Below are positions 15,674 to 22,765 of a DNA stretch of 54,097 bases, one piece after another. Within the stretch, counting starts at the first letter, position 1. Each line of letters starts with the position of its first letter. The stretch covers positions 1 to 54,097 of the forward strand of contig JANQIE010000043.1 of NCBI GenBank assembly GCA_028282295.1, read 5' to 3'. The position numbers and the translations under genes were made by a program. The stretch is from Desulfobacterales bacterium. GTDB taxonomy: Bacteria > Desulfobacterota > Desulfobacteria > Desulfobacterales > JANQIE01. Below the pieces are notes generated by a model that worked only from the letters and a program-made list of their open reading frames with translations, was not told the DNA's origin and did not search any database.

Positions 15674-15709
15674 CGCGATTGGGGTTACACTCGCGATTGG
15701 GGTTACACT
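15674..15709 (+). repeat. Tandem 18-bp duplication
   Basis: CGCGATTGGGGTTACACT occurs twice, head to tail (15674-15691 and 15692-15709), without mismatch. It lies in a 250-bp stretch where two overlapping frames (15590-15868 and 15660-15872) stay open but neither has a good ribosome site or family features. The duplication length keeps frame. The stretch is probably not a functional gene, or is a decayed one. Confidence 0.6.
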
Positions 15710-15906
15710 AAAGAACCCGAATATGAAGGTTTGCCTATCTCAGAGTTTCAGCACGATCAAGGGATCTGGACAGCATCTTTCAGAGGCAAATGGATACCAG
15801 TGCCAGATATGCCAGGACACCAAATTGACAGTAAAGTCGAAAGTAGTGAAGGGACGTTTAGGCTCTAATTGATAAGGCAAAACAATATAAAAGGAGCTTG
15901 TAAAAA

Positions 15907-17163
15907 ATGTTTAAAAACTGGAGTGTGATTGTTTTGGGGGTACTTCTTTTTGCTTTTCACAGTTATGGGACAAACAGTTGGACAATAAAAAACCACCCAG
16001 AGTTTGTTTTTTGGTTTGGTTTTATTGCAGCATCTTTGAAACCTTTTGGGACAGTTGTTTTTTCTATTGGAATAATTAATTTGCTGGCCCCTTCCTTTAT
16101 GCGTGTTGTGTGGAGAGAACTTGTAAAACCAAAAATTGACGAGCTGGCTAATGACGTTAAGGGTGATTTGAAAGATATATCGAATGAATCAAAAAAGAAT
16201 TTATCCGCGATTAGTCAGACCGCGAAAGAACATTTAGAAAATATTGATAAGGTTATTGGCGCGAACTTGGATAGAATGACCGGTGCGGTTTGTGTGGCTG
16301 GTGAAGATATAAAAAAATTCACCAAAGAATCAACCAAAAAAATACCTATAACTGAGTGTGAGTCCAGAGATGATTTCTGCTCACATATGGATGCAGCGGC
16401 GAAAGGCGCCTTTGGATCAAAAACAGAAGAGACAAACAGCTTGTATTCATTTTTAAAAAACAGATTGTTGGAGTCATGTTGTCAAATGCCTTATAGGCAT
16501 AACGTTAATAAAAGAATTACATTAGAAAAAAAGGAGGGGTTAGATGGATATGTGCAATGGATTGAAACAACAGATTATAAAATTCATCATATCACTTGGC
16601 CTGAGAGTAAAAATGAAAGTGCCTATGAGTTTAATATGACCATTAGCTCATATGCTCCAAGCCTTGAAATTGAAGAATATAATGAAAACGCCTCATTAAT
16701 CATATACAAAGATAATAAAACTGAATTTGATTGCAGAACTGAAAGCCCTGAATATAGAAAAGATACTGAAAGTAAAGGATTCTTTTGCTGGAAATCAGGA
16801 GACTGGGTTAAAATAAGATATTGTGGTGACATCAAGCTATCAGGGGAATGGACTGGCATTAGTGTAAATGAAGTTTCCATTAATAGTGAAGATGATATGC
16901 TTTATTCAATGCATACGACAAGGCCAATTTATGGTCATTCAGTCGCATTTGAGTTGCCTGAGGGGTATTCCTTCATCGGGCATCCGTATTTGAGCTCTAA
17001 AATTATGACATCGGGTTTGCCAAACCACATTGATAAAAGGCACATTTTGGAGAAAATTGTTGTTGAAAAGAGCACGGAACGGCAAATCTATGTGAAAATT
17101 GATGACTGGATATTACCGGGTATTATGATGGATTTTAACTGGAAAAAACAAGAACAGGGTTGA
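15907..17163 (+). CDS. Two-span membrane protein with coiled coil and unknown C-terminal domain
   Basis: 418 residues, the most AT-rich gene in the window. Two hydrophobic segments (about 5-20 and 34-65) are followed by a long charged coiled coil (about 75-145) and a roughly 270-residue cytoplasmic domain, mostly beta, with no motif I recognise. AAAGGAG precedes the start. The layout (membrane anchor, coil, sensor or effector domain) recalls bacterial defence effectors and exclusion proteins, and its composition points to horizontal acquisition. The function cannot be stated. Confidence 0.55.
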   Translation: MFKNWSVIVLGVLLFAFHSYGTNSWTIKNHPEFVFWFGFIAASLKPFGTVVFSIGIINLLAPSFMRVVWRELVKPKIDELANDVKGDLKDISNESKKNLSAISQTAKEHLENIDKVIGANLDRMTGAVCVAGEDIKKFTKESTKKIPITECESRDDFCSHMDAAAKGAFGSKTEETNSLYSFLKNRLLESCCQMPYRHNVNKRITLEKKEGLDGYVQWIETTDYKIHHITWPESKNESAYEFNMTISSYAPSLEIEEYNENASLIIYKDNKTEFDCRTESPEYRKDTESKGFFCWKSGDWVKIRYCGDIKLSGEWTGISVNEVSINSEDDMLYSMHTTRPIYGHSVAFELPEGYSFIGHPYLSSKIMTSGLPNHIDKRHILEKIVVEKSTERQIYVKIDDWILPGIMMDFNWKKQEQG

Positions 17164-17551
17164 GTATTGAGCCTTCAACCCTGTCCTATTGACAAAATGT
17201 GTCATTGCGGTAACAATTCACGTCAAAATATAACGTAAATTACATAGTGTTTCCTTTACCGTCCATAATAAACTACCTCCATAAGTTAGCAGTTGAAGTC
17301 AGCAAGGCAGCGCCGATTGCGATGGGGTTATCTGGTATTGGCCTATTGATGCTGCCAGTTTAAGATAGTTCAGGCATTAATAGGCATATTCGAGCTTTTA
17401 TGTCAACAAATACAACGCATCTTCCCCGGGTAATTCAGATAGGCGCTACGTGCCTTCTTGTAGTAATTCTTAGCAAAATTAGTGCCATTTTTTATTGGTG
17501 ATTATCTGTTGTTCAGTTAGATTCATCGCCATAACGCAAAATTTCTTAAAT
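17164..17551. other. Non-coding AT-rich gap between convergent genes
   Basis: This 388-bp stretch separates the rightward membrane-protein gene from the leftward restriction-modification operon. I see no complete gene; a frame near 17295-17362 encodes a short hydrophobic peptide without a start. No clear terminator hairpin serves either side. It may hold remnants of the insertion that brought in the flanking cassettes. Confidence 0.4.
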
Positions 17552-18073
17552 TTAAGGATCCGGTAATGAGGACAGCTCCTGCAATGTGCCCTGATTTTCA
17601 TGAACGGCAGCCAGGTTTTTGGTATCTGTTTCAATCGCGAGAAGAACTTTTGATACCACGCCTTCCAGATCGTCTCTGACCTCATGTTCCCAGAACCGCA
17701 GGACGGTCCAGCCGTCCCTGCGCAGTTCCTCCGTGATCCTCCGGTCCCTTTCAACATTTCCCCTGATCTTTTTCCTCCAGAAAGCGGCATTGGTCTTCGG
17801 GGACACGCCATGCTCGGGGCAGCCGTGCCAGAAGCACCCGTCGACAAAAACGGCGATCCGTTTTCCGACAAACACGATATCCGGACGGCCTGGAATCTTG
17901 TAGTGAAGGCGGTATCTGGCACCTTTGCGCCACAGGGCCTTTCGCAGCAGAAGCTCGGGTTTCGTGTTTTTGCCGCGGATCCGTGACATGCACCGGCTTC
18001 TCTGCGCCGGTGTCATAACGTCGGTGCGTGCTGCTTCCTGATCGGTCATTGGGTCGATTCGTTCGCTATTCAT
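17552..18073 (-). CDS. vsr: Vsr-type very short patch repair endonuclease
   Basis: 173 residues; ATG 18073 overlaps the upstream endonuclease gene by 8 bp, and an internal ATG follows eight codons later. The hallmark regions are present: MTPAQRSRCMSRIRGKNTKPELLLRKALW, GRPDIVFVGKRIAVFVDGCFWHGCPEHG (catalytic Asp, zinc-site His/Cys) and RDGWTVLRFWEHEV. Vsr nicks beside T:G mismatches made by deamination of 5-methylcytosine, so it protects the genome from mutations caused by the C5-methyltransferase of the same operon. The C-terminus after about residue 150 is less conserved. Confidence 0.9.
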   Translation of the reverse strand: MNSERIDPMTDQEAARTDVMTPAQRSRCMSRIRGKNTKPELLLRKALWRKGARYRLHYKIPGRPDIVFVGKRIAVFVDGCFWHGCPEHGVSPKTNAAFWRKKIRGNVERDRRITEELRRDGWTVLRFWEHEVRDDLEGVVSKVLLAIETDTKNLAAVHENQGTLQELSSLPDP

Positions 18074-19199
18074 CCCCCTCGGAATCGGGGAATGCGATTG
18101 TTATCTCATCGCCGAAATCAAGTCGTTCAGGTTCGATTGAAAAGCCGTCGGCTCTTACCCCTGCAGGCAGGGATTTCAGGGTCTCCACTATGGCCTTGGT
18201 AAATGCGCCGACATTTTCGGCAATGCGCATTTTCGCCGAATCCGGCTTGACCCTGTAAAGACGGTAGATGTCATATGGTACTGCATTTTCGGTCATTTCA
18301 AGCATCTCCGCCATTGAGACGTGGACCGGATTCCGGAAGTCCCCGCTGGTGGATTTCGCGTCGATTTTTCGCACGATGTTTTCCATTTCAACAATGCTGA
18401 AGTCAAACGGGGATATCGCGTTGCCGGCGGAATCCCACCTGAAGCCTGAAAACGCGCCCTTCTCCTGCTCAGCCTCCAGCCAGAGGTTCAGCAGTTCCTC
18501 TCCCATGTTGCCGATCCGTTCGGCGTTTCGCCGGGCCTTGTCGAACTCGTCACGGCTGACCCCCCGCGCCCTGCGCCGCTTTCCGAGGCGGCGGGTTCCC
18601 TCGATGCCTCCCTGGACCGCATCCTCAAGGGCATCCATATCGACAAGGTCAAGAACCGGGTGCCCGTCCTCCATCGCCAGTTCCTCTATCAGGCCGGAAA
18701 GTTCCTCCGGGTTGACCACCGTCATGCCCTTTCGCGGGGAAAATACGCCGCTGTAGCGGTTGTGCAGAGCTTCAAACAGGGGTCTGTCTTCAGCAAGCGC
18801 CTGTGCCACGAGGTGCATGCGTGCGCTCTGCGGTTCCGGGCCGCCCATGAACTCGATAATCGCAAAATCCCCCTTTTGAAGTGAATTGTAACGCTGTTCA
18901 TCCTCGTAGGGGTTGCTGATGAATTCACCGTCAAGGCGCCAGTTTTTCTTCTGCTTGAGAATCTTGCGCTGAAGATTCTGCAATCCGGCCTTTCCCGGTC
19001 CGTAGATGTGCAGATCCAGCGGGATCCGGTCCCGTGTAATATCCATGCTGTCGGGAAGGCCGGGATAAAGCCTGTTCACGAATATCGATGCGTCGAGATT
19101 GAAGGCTTTCTGTTTCGTACCCGAGGTGTTGCGGAAATGGTGCTCGAAAAGCGTCAGGTCAGACGCCGACAGCCGCTTGAGTGCGATTTTCCTCTTCAT
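18066..19199 (-). CDS. Restriction endonuclease with DUF3883-like PD-(D/E)xK domain
   Basis: 377 residues. The N-terminal 200 residues form a DNA-recognition-like region without known motifs. The C-terminal part matches the DUF3883/NERD-like nuclease pattern: GNMGEELLNLWLEAEQ, then SPFDFS and RKIDAKSTSGDF (catalytic D ... D-x-K), then HVSMAEMLEMTENAVPYDIYRLYRV. Sandwiched between a C5-methyltransferase and vsr, with overlaps on both sides, it is very probably the type II endonuclease of the system. The recognition sequence is unknown. Confidence 0.72.
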   Translation of the reverse strand: MKRKIALKRLSASDLTLFEHHFRNTSGTKQKAFNLDASIFVNRLYPGLPDSMDITRDRIPLDLHIYGPGKAGLQNLQRKILKQKKNWRLDGEFISNPYEDEQRYNSLQKGDFAIIEFMGGPEPQSARMHLVAQALAEDRPLFEALHNRYSGVFSPRKGMTVVNPEELSGLIEELAMEDGHPVLDLVDMDALEDAVQGGIEGTRRLGKRRRARGVSRDEFDKARRNAERIGNMGEELLNLWLEAEQEKGAFSGFRWDSAGNAISPFDFSIVEMENIVRKIDAKSTSGDFRNPVHVSMAEMLEMTENAVPYDIYRLYRVKPDSAKMRIAENVGAFTKAIVETLKSLPAGVRADGFSIEPERLDFGDEITIAFPDSEGDE

Positions 19200-20664
19200 C
19201 TTGCTGATTCTCCCTCAACTGACACAGAATGGTTTCGGCCAGCGCCCTTGCCATCAGCGGCGGCACTGCGTTGCCGATCTGCCGGAAGGCCGGATTCATC
19301 GGTCCTTCGAAAACGAACCCGTCCGGAAACGACTGCAGACGGGCCGCTTCCCGGACCGAAATGGTTCTGGCCTGGGTGCTGTCATAGTGAATATGCGAAT
19401 AGCTGTCTTTTCCAAGATGCGCCATCAGGGTACGGGCCGGTTTGTCGGCCTCCATTTTTCTCCATTTGTTCGGAAATTTCCCCGGATCATACGGTGGCAC
19501 ATGGTCCTTCCATTCCTGTTGATACCGTTTGCTTCCCTTCCCGGGCCTTTTCCCTTCCTCTGCCTTGATCCCGGCCATGCGTTCCTCGAACATCCTTACG
19601 GCCAGAGCGTGTGCCTGTGGATACTGGTCGCCCGGCTTCAGCCGGGCAAAGATCTTGTAGTCGCGGGGAAGGTAACGGATGACATGGTCCCACACACCGT
19701 CACCGGCCTCGAATCCGGGCCATGTTCTCATCAGGGTCTGGTACCCGGTCAGTTCAACATTCTCCATATAGGGCACTTTGTTGTTGAACCTTCTAGGGCC
19801 TTTTTTCAGTTTCTGGTCGGAATCATCCGCGATTCCCGGCAGGTCCGACAGCGCCTGTTCCGCCGTAACGGCAGGCAGCGAGTTGTGCGGGTCGGCAGCG
19901 GGGGGCTTCACGAAATAGCAGGTATCTCTGAACAGGCCGTACCGAACGGTCTGCATCGCCACCTGACGGGTTCCGTGATAGCCTTTGGGCAGTCTGATCC
20001 AGTGAGTGGGTTCCGGGAACCAGTTTCGTGCGCCGAGCAACTTGTGATAGGCCACCAGGAACATTCTTTCCCGCATTTCGGGAACACCGAAATTCACGGC
20101 ATTGAGCAGGGTGTAGCGCGGTTCGTATCCAAGACCTTCCAGGACCTCACAGATTTCTTCCGAGATATTGTGCCCGCCGTAGTTGAGAACGTCGGGAACG
20201 TTTTCAATCAGAAGCGCCACCGGCCTGAAGATCTTTACATAATCGAGATACTGAAGATACAGGTTGCTTCGGGGGTCCTGGAGAAAGGCTTCCGGATCCT
20301 CCGCGACCTCCCGCAGCTTTGCCCGGCCGACCCGCGCAAACGCTTGGCACGGGGGACCGCCGATGATGATGTCAAAATGCGAGTCAACCGGCCCTTTCAG
20401 ACCATACTCAGCAACAAGGTCCCGGGGTTTTATCTCGATGATATCCCTTGGTCTGGCGTGGATTTCAAAAAGCTCCGGGTTTTCCTCATGACAGAAGTTT
20501 CTTGCATGAGATCTGGCCGCCGGCGGATCAAATTCCACCGCGCCACGGATGCTGAACTGAGCCGAATGAAAACCGAGCGACAAACCGCCGCACCCTGCAA
20601 ACAGGTCCAGCACCCTGGGGCGCTGTCCGTTACGGATGCGTTCGATTTTTTCCTGAATCGTCAT
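19159..20664 (-). CDS. dcm-like: DNA (cytosine-5) methyltransferase
   Basis: 501 residues from ATG 20664; a TTG at 20712 would add 16 residues, and neither has a strong ribosome site. Motif I DLFAGCGG (20-27), motif IV GGPPCQAFA with catalytic C106, motif VI ENV (154-156), motif VIII-like RERMF, and motif X QIGNAVPPLMA near the C-terminus are all intact. The target recognition region lies at about 250-430. It methylates cytosine at C5 and protects host and prophage DNA from the linked endonuclease. It is the first gene of the three-gene leftward restriction operon and overlaps the next by 41 bp. Confidence 0.93.
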   Translation of the reverse strand: MTIQEKIERIRNGQRPRVLDLFAGCGGLSLGFHSAQFSIRGAVEFDPPAARSHARNFCHEENPELFEIHARPRDIIEIKPRDLVAEYGLKGPVDSHFDIIIGGPPCQAFARVGRAKLREVAEDPEAFLQDPRSNLYLQYLDYVKIFRPVALLIENVPDVLNYGGHNISEEICEVLEGLGYEPRYTLLNAVNFGVPEMRERMFLVAYHKLLGARNWFPEPTHWIRLPKGYHGTRQVAMQTVRYGLFRDTCYFVKPPAADPHNSLPAVTAEQALSDLPGIADDSDQKLKKGPRRFNNKVPYMENVELTGYQTLMRTWPGFEAGDGVWDHVIRYLPRDYKIFARLKPGDQYPQAHALAVRMFEERMAGIKAEEGKRPGKGSKRYQQEWKDHVPPYDPGKFPNKWRKMEADKPARTLMAHLGKDSYSHIHYDSTQARTISVREAARLQSFPDGFVFEGPMNPAFRQIGNAVPPLMARALAETILCQLRENQQDEEENRTQAAVGV

Positions 20665-20819
20665 ATTGTGAAACGGTATCTGGCGGTAGAGGTTAGTTGT
20701 ATGATTTTCCAACCAATTGTTTGTGACGACATATCACAACCAAGCAGGATTATAAATCCCCTATCATATTTCAATCGCTGCCACAATATATAAACTGATA
20801 TATGGGTAATGGGCACAAT

Positions 20820-20972
20820 ATGTTGTATGTCACACGTTGGCGCCGGATTGAGGAGGGGGGCGGGCGCAATGGACGTCTTTATGTGCTGGTGGATGAAAGG
20901 CAGGGGGATTGGCGCAGGCAAGAGAGAAAGCAGGGACTTTTGAGACATAAATATCTAAATATTTTAAGATGA
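20820..20972 (+). CDS. Possible 50-residue basic protein
   Basis: An open frame from ATG 20820 (in-frame ATG also at 20802) encodes MLYVTRWRRIEE, GGGRNGRLYVLVDE and RQGDWRRQERKQG, a basic, alternating pattern that looks coding rather than random. No good ribosome site is seen and no family is recognised. It may be a remnant of a larger gene lost when the restriction operon was inserted. Confidence 0.3.
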   Translation: MLYVTRWRRIEEGGGRNGRLYVLVDERQGDWRRQERKQGLLRHKYLNILR

Positions 20973-21010
20973 TATCCGATATCCGTAGTAAAATTATCAT
21001 AAAAATATGC

Positions 21011-21037
21011 TTGACATCGCCGGAAGCTGTGTATACG
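21011..21037 (+). promoter_or_regulatory. Promoter candidate for a small RNA
   Basis: Perfect -35 TTGACA (21011-21016) and TATACG (21032-21037) with a short 15-bp spacer. Transcription would begin near 21044 and meet the terminator at 21091-21124 after roughly 80 bases with no open frame. Confidence 0.4.
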
Positions 21038-21043
21038 TAAGTC

Positions 21044-21124
21044 ACAGTTCTAATCGGCTAAATCACCCCTTCGGTTTCGACCAAGGGCGCGGGGCTGCTA
21101 ATTTTTTAGCAGCCCCTGCTTTTT
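21044..21124 (+). ncRNA. Candidate small RNA of about 80 nt
   Basis: Region between the promoter at 21011 and a strong intrinsic terminator. It contains a small CCCTT/AAGGG hairpin (loop near 21070-21080) before the terminator stem. No start codon with a ribosome site is present. Proposed only from the promoter-terminator layout. Confidence 0.35.
21091..21124 (+). terminator. Intrinsic terminator
   Basis: GGGGCTGCTAA and TTAGCAGCCCC form a perfect 11-bp stem with a TTTT loop, followed by TGCTTTTT. The stem is symmetric, but a T run follows only on the plus strand. Confidence 0.75.
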
Positions 21125-21283
21125 AACCCGTTACTGCCAGTCTTTTTACCACCCATCAAATCTATGACCAAGATAAAAACCGCTTGACAACCAAAATCCC
21201 CTCCTGTAAGACGAAAATACTTCCACGTTCATCAAACAACCTGTCCGGTCAATGCCTATCTGAAAGAGTCAGATGGGCTATCG

Positions 21284-21293
21284 TTGTTATAAT
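21284..21293 (+). promoter_or_regulatory. Extended -10 promoter of the rightward operon
   Basis: TTGTTATAAT contains TATAAT (21288-21293) with TG one base upstream, an extended -10 that can work without a strong -35. Start predicted near 21300, about 20 bases before a terminator and 80 before the first gene. An upstream TTGACA at 21184 has no good -10. Confidence 0.5.
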
Positions 21294-21320
21294 TACAAAA
21301 TAAAATTTAAAATCACTGCA

Positions 21321-21362
21321 AAGCCCTGGCATAACTGCGTTTATGCTCAGGGCTTTTTGTTT
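21321..21362 (+). terminator. Leader terminator (attenuator candidate)
   Basis: AGCCCTG plus GCATAA pair with TTATGC plus CAGGGCT (13 bp with one bulged A), followed by TTTTTGTTTTTT. It lies between the extended -10 promoter and the first gene of the rightward operon, so expression needs read-through or antitermination. Confidence 0.7.
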
Positions 21363-21382
21363 TTTGACGGAGGGTCCCGCCG

Positions 21383-21772
21383 ATGATCAATCCCTGCAAA
21401 GTTCGCCCCGATACCGGCCAGCCGTGCAAGCTGCTTCACCATGACAAGAAAAATGAGACCTGCCTGAATTGCGATCTGAGAATTGCCTATTGCGACAATC
21501 TGGGCTGTTTCCCGACCATGTCCGAACCCGACGCGATTACTGTGACCGGGCCTGTCATTACCGATGACCGCGTAGCTTCGCTTGTCAAGGAATCCAAGCG
21601 CATGAAACAGCACGGCCCCTGCCGGTATCGGGGCTGCACCAACAAGGCAAAACTAAAGGGGTTTTGCCAAGCGCACTATAACCGTTTTTTTTACAGCAAA
21701 CTGCGGGGCAAGCCTACAGGGCCTGAGCTTCGTATTGATGGCGGGTCAAATGGAGATGGGCAATGCGTATAG
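21383..21772 (+). CDS. Small cysteine-rich zinc-finger protein
   Basis: 129 residues, with GGAGGG eight bases before the ATG. The N-terminal part has CKLLHHDKKNETCLNCDLRIAYC-type cysteines. The C-terminal part has CRYRGCTNKAKLKGFCQAHYNRF, a C-x4-C ... C-x2-H zinc finger seen in phage proteins that bind nucleic acid. It is the first gene of the rightward operon and overlaps the radical-SAM gene by 10 bp. A regulatory role would fit the position, but there is no direct evidence. Confidence 0.6.
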   Translation: MINPCKVRPDTGQPCKLLHHDKKNETCLNCDLRIAYCDNLGCFPTMSEPDAITVTGPVITDDRVASLVKESKRMKQHGPCRYRGCTNKAKLKGFCQAHYNRFFYSKLRGKPTGPELRIDGGSNGDGQCV

Positions 21773-22617
21773 CAAGAGTTTTTCCACGGAAAACAAATGC
21801 TACGCCGGATGATGAACTTTCGTTTGTTGGGCCACCGCAACTACTGATGCCGGCAATTGATCAAGTTCATATTAGTGTGGCGTTTAGTTATGACCTTGAA
21901 GAGGCTGAAAAACTGGCTGAGCAGTGGCGCAGGATCGCGCCGGTTGTGTTCGGTGGCCCCGCAACCGGTGATCCGGGCGATGATTTTTCACCCGGTATGT
22001 ACCTTAAGCTTGGTTATGTCATCACGTCGAGAGGATGCCCTAACCACTGTTGGTTTTGTGAGGCATGGAGAAGGGAAGGGCAGCAGGTAAGAGAGTTGCC
22101 CATCACCGCAGGTTGGAACGTGCTGGATTCAAACTTATTGGCTTGCTCTGATGATCATATCAGGGCGGTTTTTAAAATGCTATCCCACCAAAAATCACTG
22201 GTCACCCCTGTACAATTTACCGGCGGCCTTGAGGCTGCCAGATTAAAAGCGTGGCATGTAGATCTACTGTGGGAATTGAAGCCGGATCAAATGTTTTTTG
22301 CCTATGACACCAGAGATGATTTTGAGCCGCTTGTCAAGGCCGGCGAGATGCTTCGTTATGCTGATTTTACGCGGCGCCATATGCGTTGTTATGTGCTCGT
22401 TGGTTACGGCGGAGACACCATCGCCAAGGCTTCAAAACGGTTAATGCTGGCTTGGCAGGCTGGTTTTCTTCCCATGGCAATGTTGTATCGTGACAAAAAG
22501 AGGGTAACAGCATCGGTTGAATGGGAAAGATTTCAACGAGAATGGGCACGTCCAGCGATTGTCCGTGCGAATATGAGACGATGCGGGGTCAAGGGATATG
22601 CGGAAGTTGCCATATAA
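21763..22617 (+). CDS. Radical SAM enzyme
   Basis: 284 residues. After an N-terminal region resembling the B12-binding-like fold of Fe-S oxidoreductases (IARVFPRKTNATPDD ... VVFGGPATGD) comes TSRGCPNHCWFC, with C92, C96 and C99 giving the C-x3-C-x2-C that binds the 4Fe-4S cluster and S-adenosylmethionine. The core continues through a TIM-barrel-like region to about residue 250. The substrate is unknown. Sitting beside replication genes it could modify a nucleic acid or a nucleotide pool; it is not obviously QueE. Overlaps both neighbouring genes, so clearly part of the operon. Confidence 0.75.
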   Translation: MRIARVFPRKTNATPDDELSFVGPPQLLMPAIDQVHISVAFSYDLEEAEKLAEQWRRIAPVVFGGPATGDPGDDFSPGMYLKLGYVITSRGCPNHCWFCEAWRREGQQVRELPITAGWNVLDSNLLACSDDHIRAVFKMLSHQKSLVTPVQFTGGLEAARLKAWHVDLLWELKPDQMFFAYDTRDDFEPLVKAGEMLRYADFTRRHMRCYVLVGYGGDTIAKASKRLMLAWQAGFLPMAMLYRDKKRVTASVEWERFQREWARPAIVRANMRRCGVKGYAEVAI

Positions 22618-22765
22618 TCTGCGGCCGGATTTTGAAATGTCGTTCAGGGTCTATACCGAGATGCCGAAAGTGTTGCTTAAACAATTTTTGCAGCGGTTTC
22701 GTGTGGTTTCGCTCTTTGAGCGGCCGGGGACGTTGCTCTGCGTGCGCAGGGTGGCAAATGCATAG
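22598..22765 (+). CDS. Small hypothetical protein
   Basis: 55 residues from ATG 22598 with AGGG just upstream, below the usual length cut-off. It overlaps the radical-SAM gene by 20 bp, and its stop overlaps the start of the replication gene. It is basic and helical (VLLKQFLQRFRVVSLFERPG) with no motif. The tight overlaps on both ends support a real, translationally coupled gene. Confidence 0.5.
   Translation: MRKLPYNLRPDFEMSFRVYTEMPKVLLKQFLQRFRVVSLFERPGTLLCVRRVANA

Noticed and set aside
15590-15872. Two overlapping frames after the exported protein gene
   Set aside because: Neither has a good start or family features; the 18-bp tandem repeat makes both look repetitive. Treated as non-coding or decayed.
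17295-17362. Short hydrophobic frame resembling a sorting-signal tail (given the FeeM/PEP-CTERM link)
   Set aside because: No start codon, and the PEP motif is absent; too weak to call.
19099-20793. 564-codon open frame opposite the methyltransferase
   Set aside because: Shadow of the C5-methyltransferase, which carries all catalytic motifs.
21061-21090. TTCGG/GGTTTCGACC stretch as a second tRNA-derived attachment site
   Set aside because: Only a few bases match the tRNA end at 53873-53900, and no T-arm or CCA is present.
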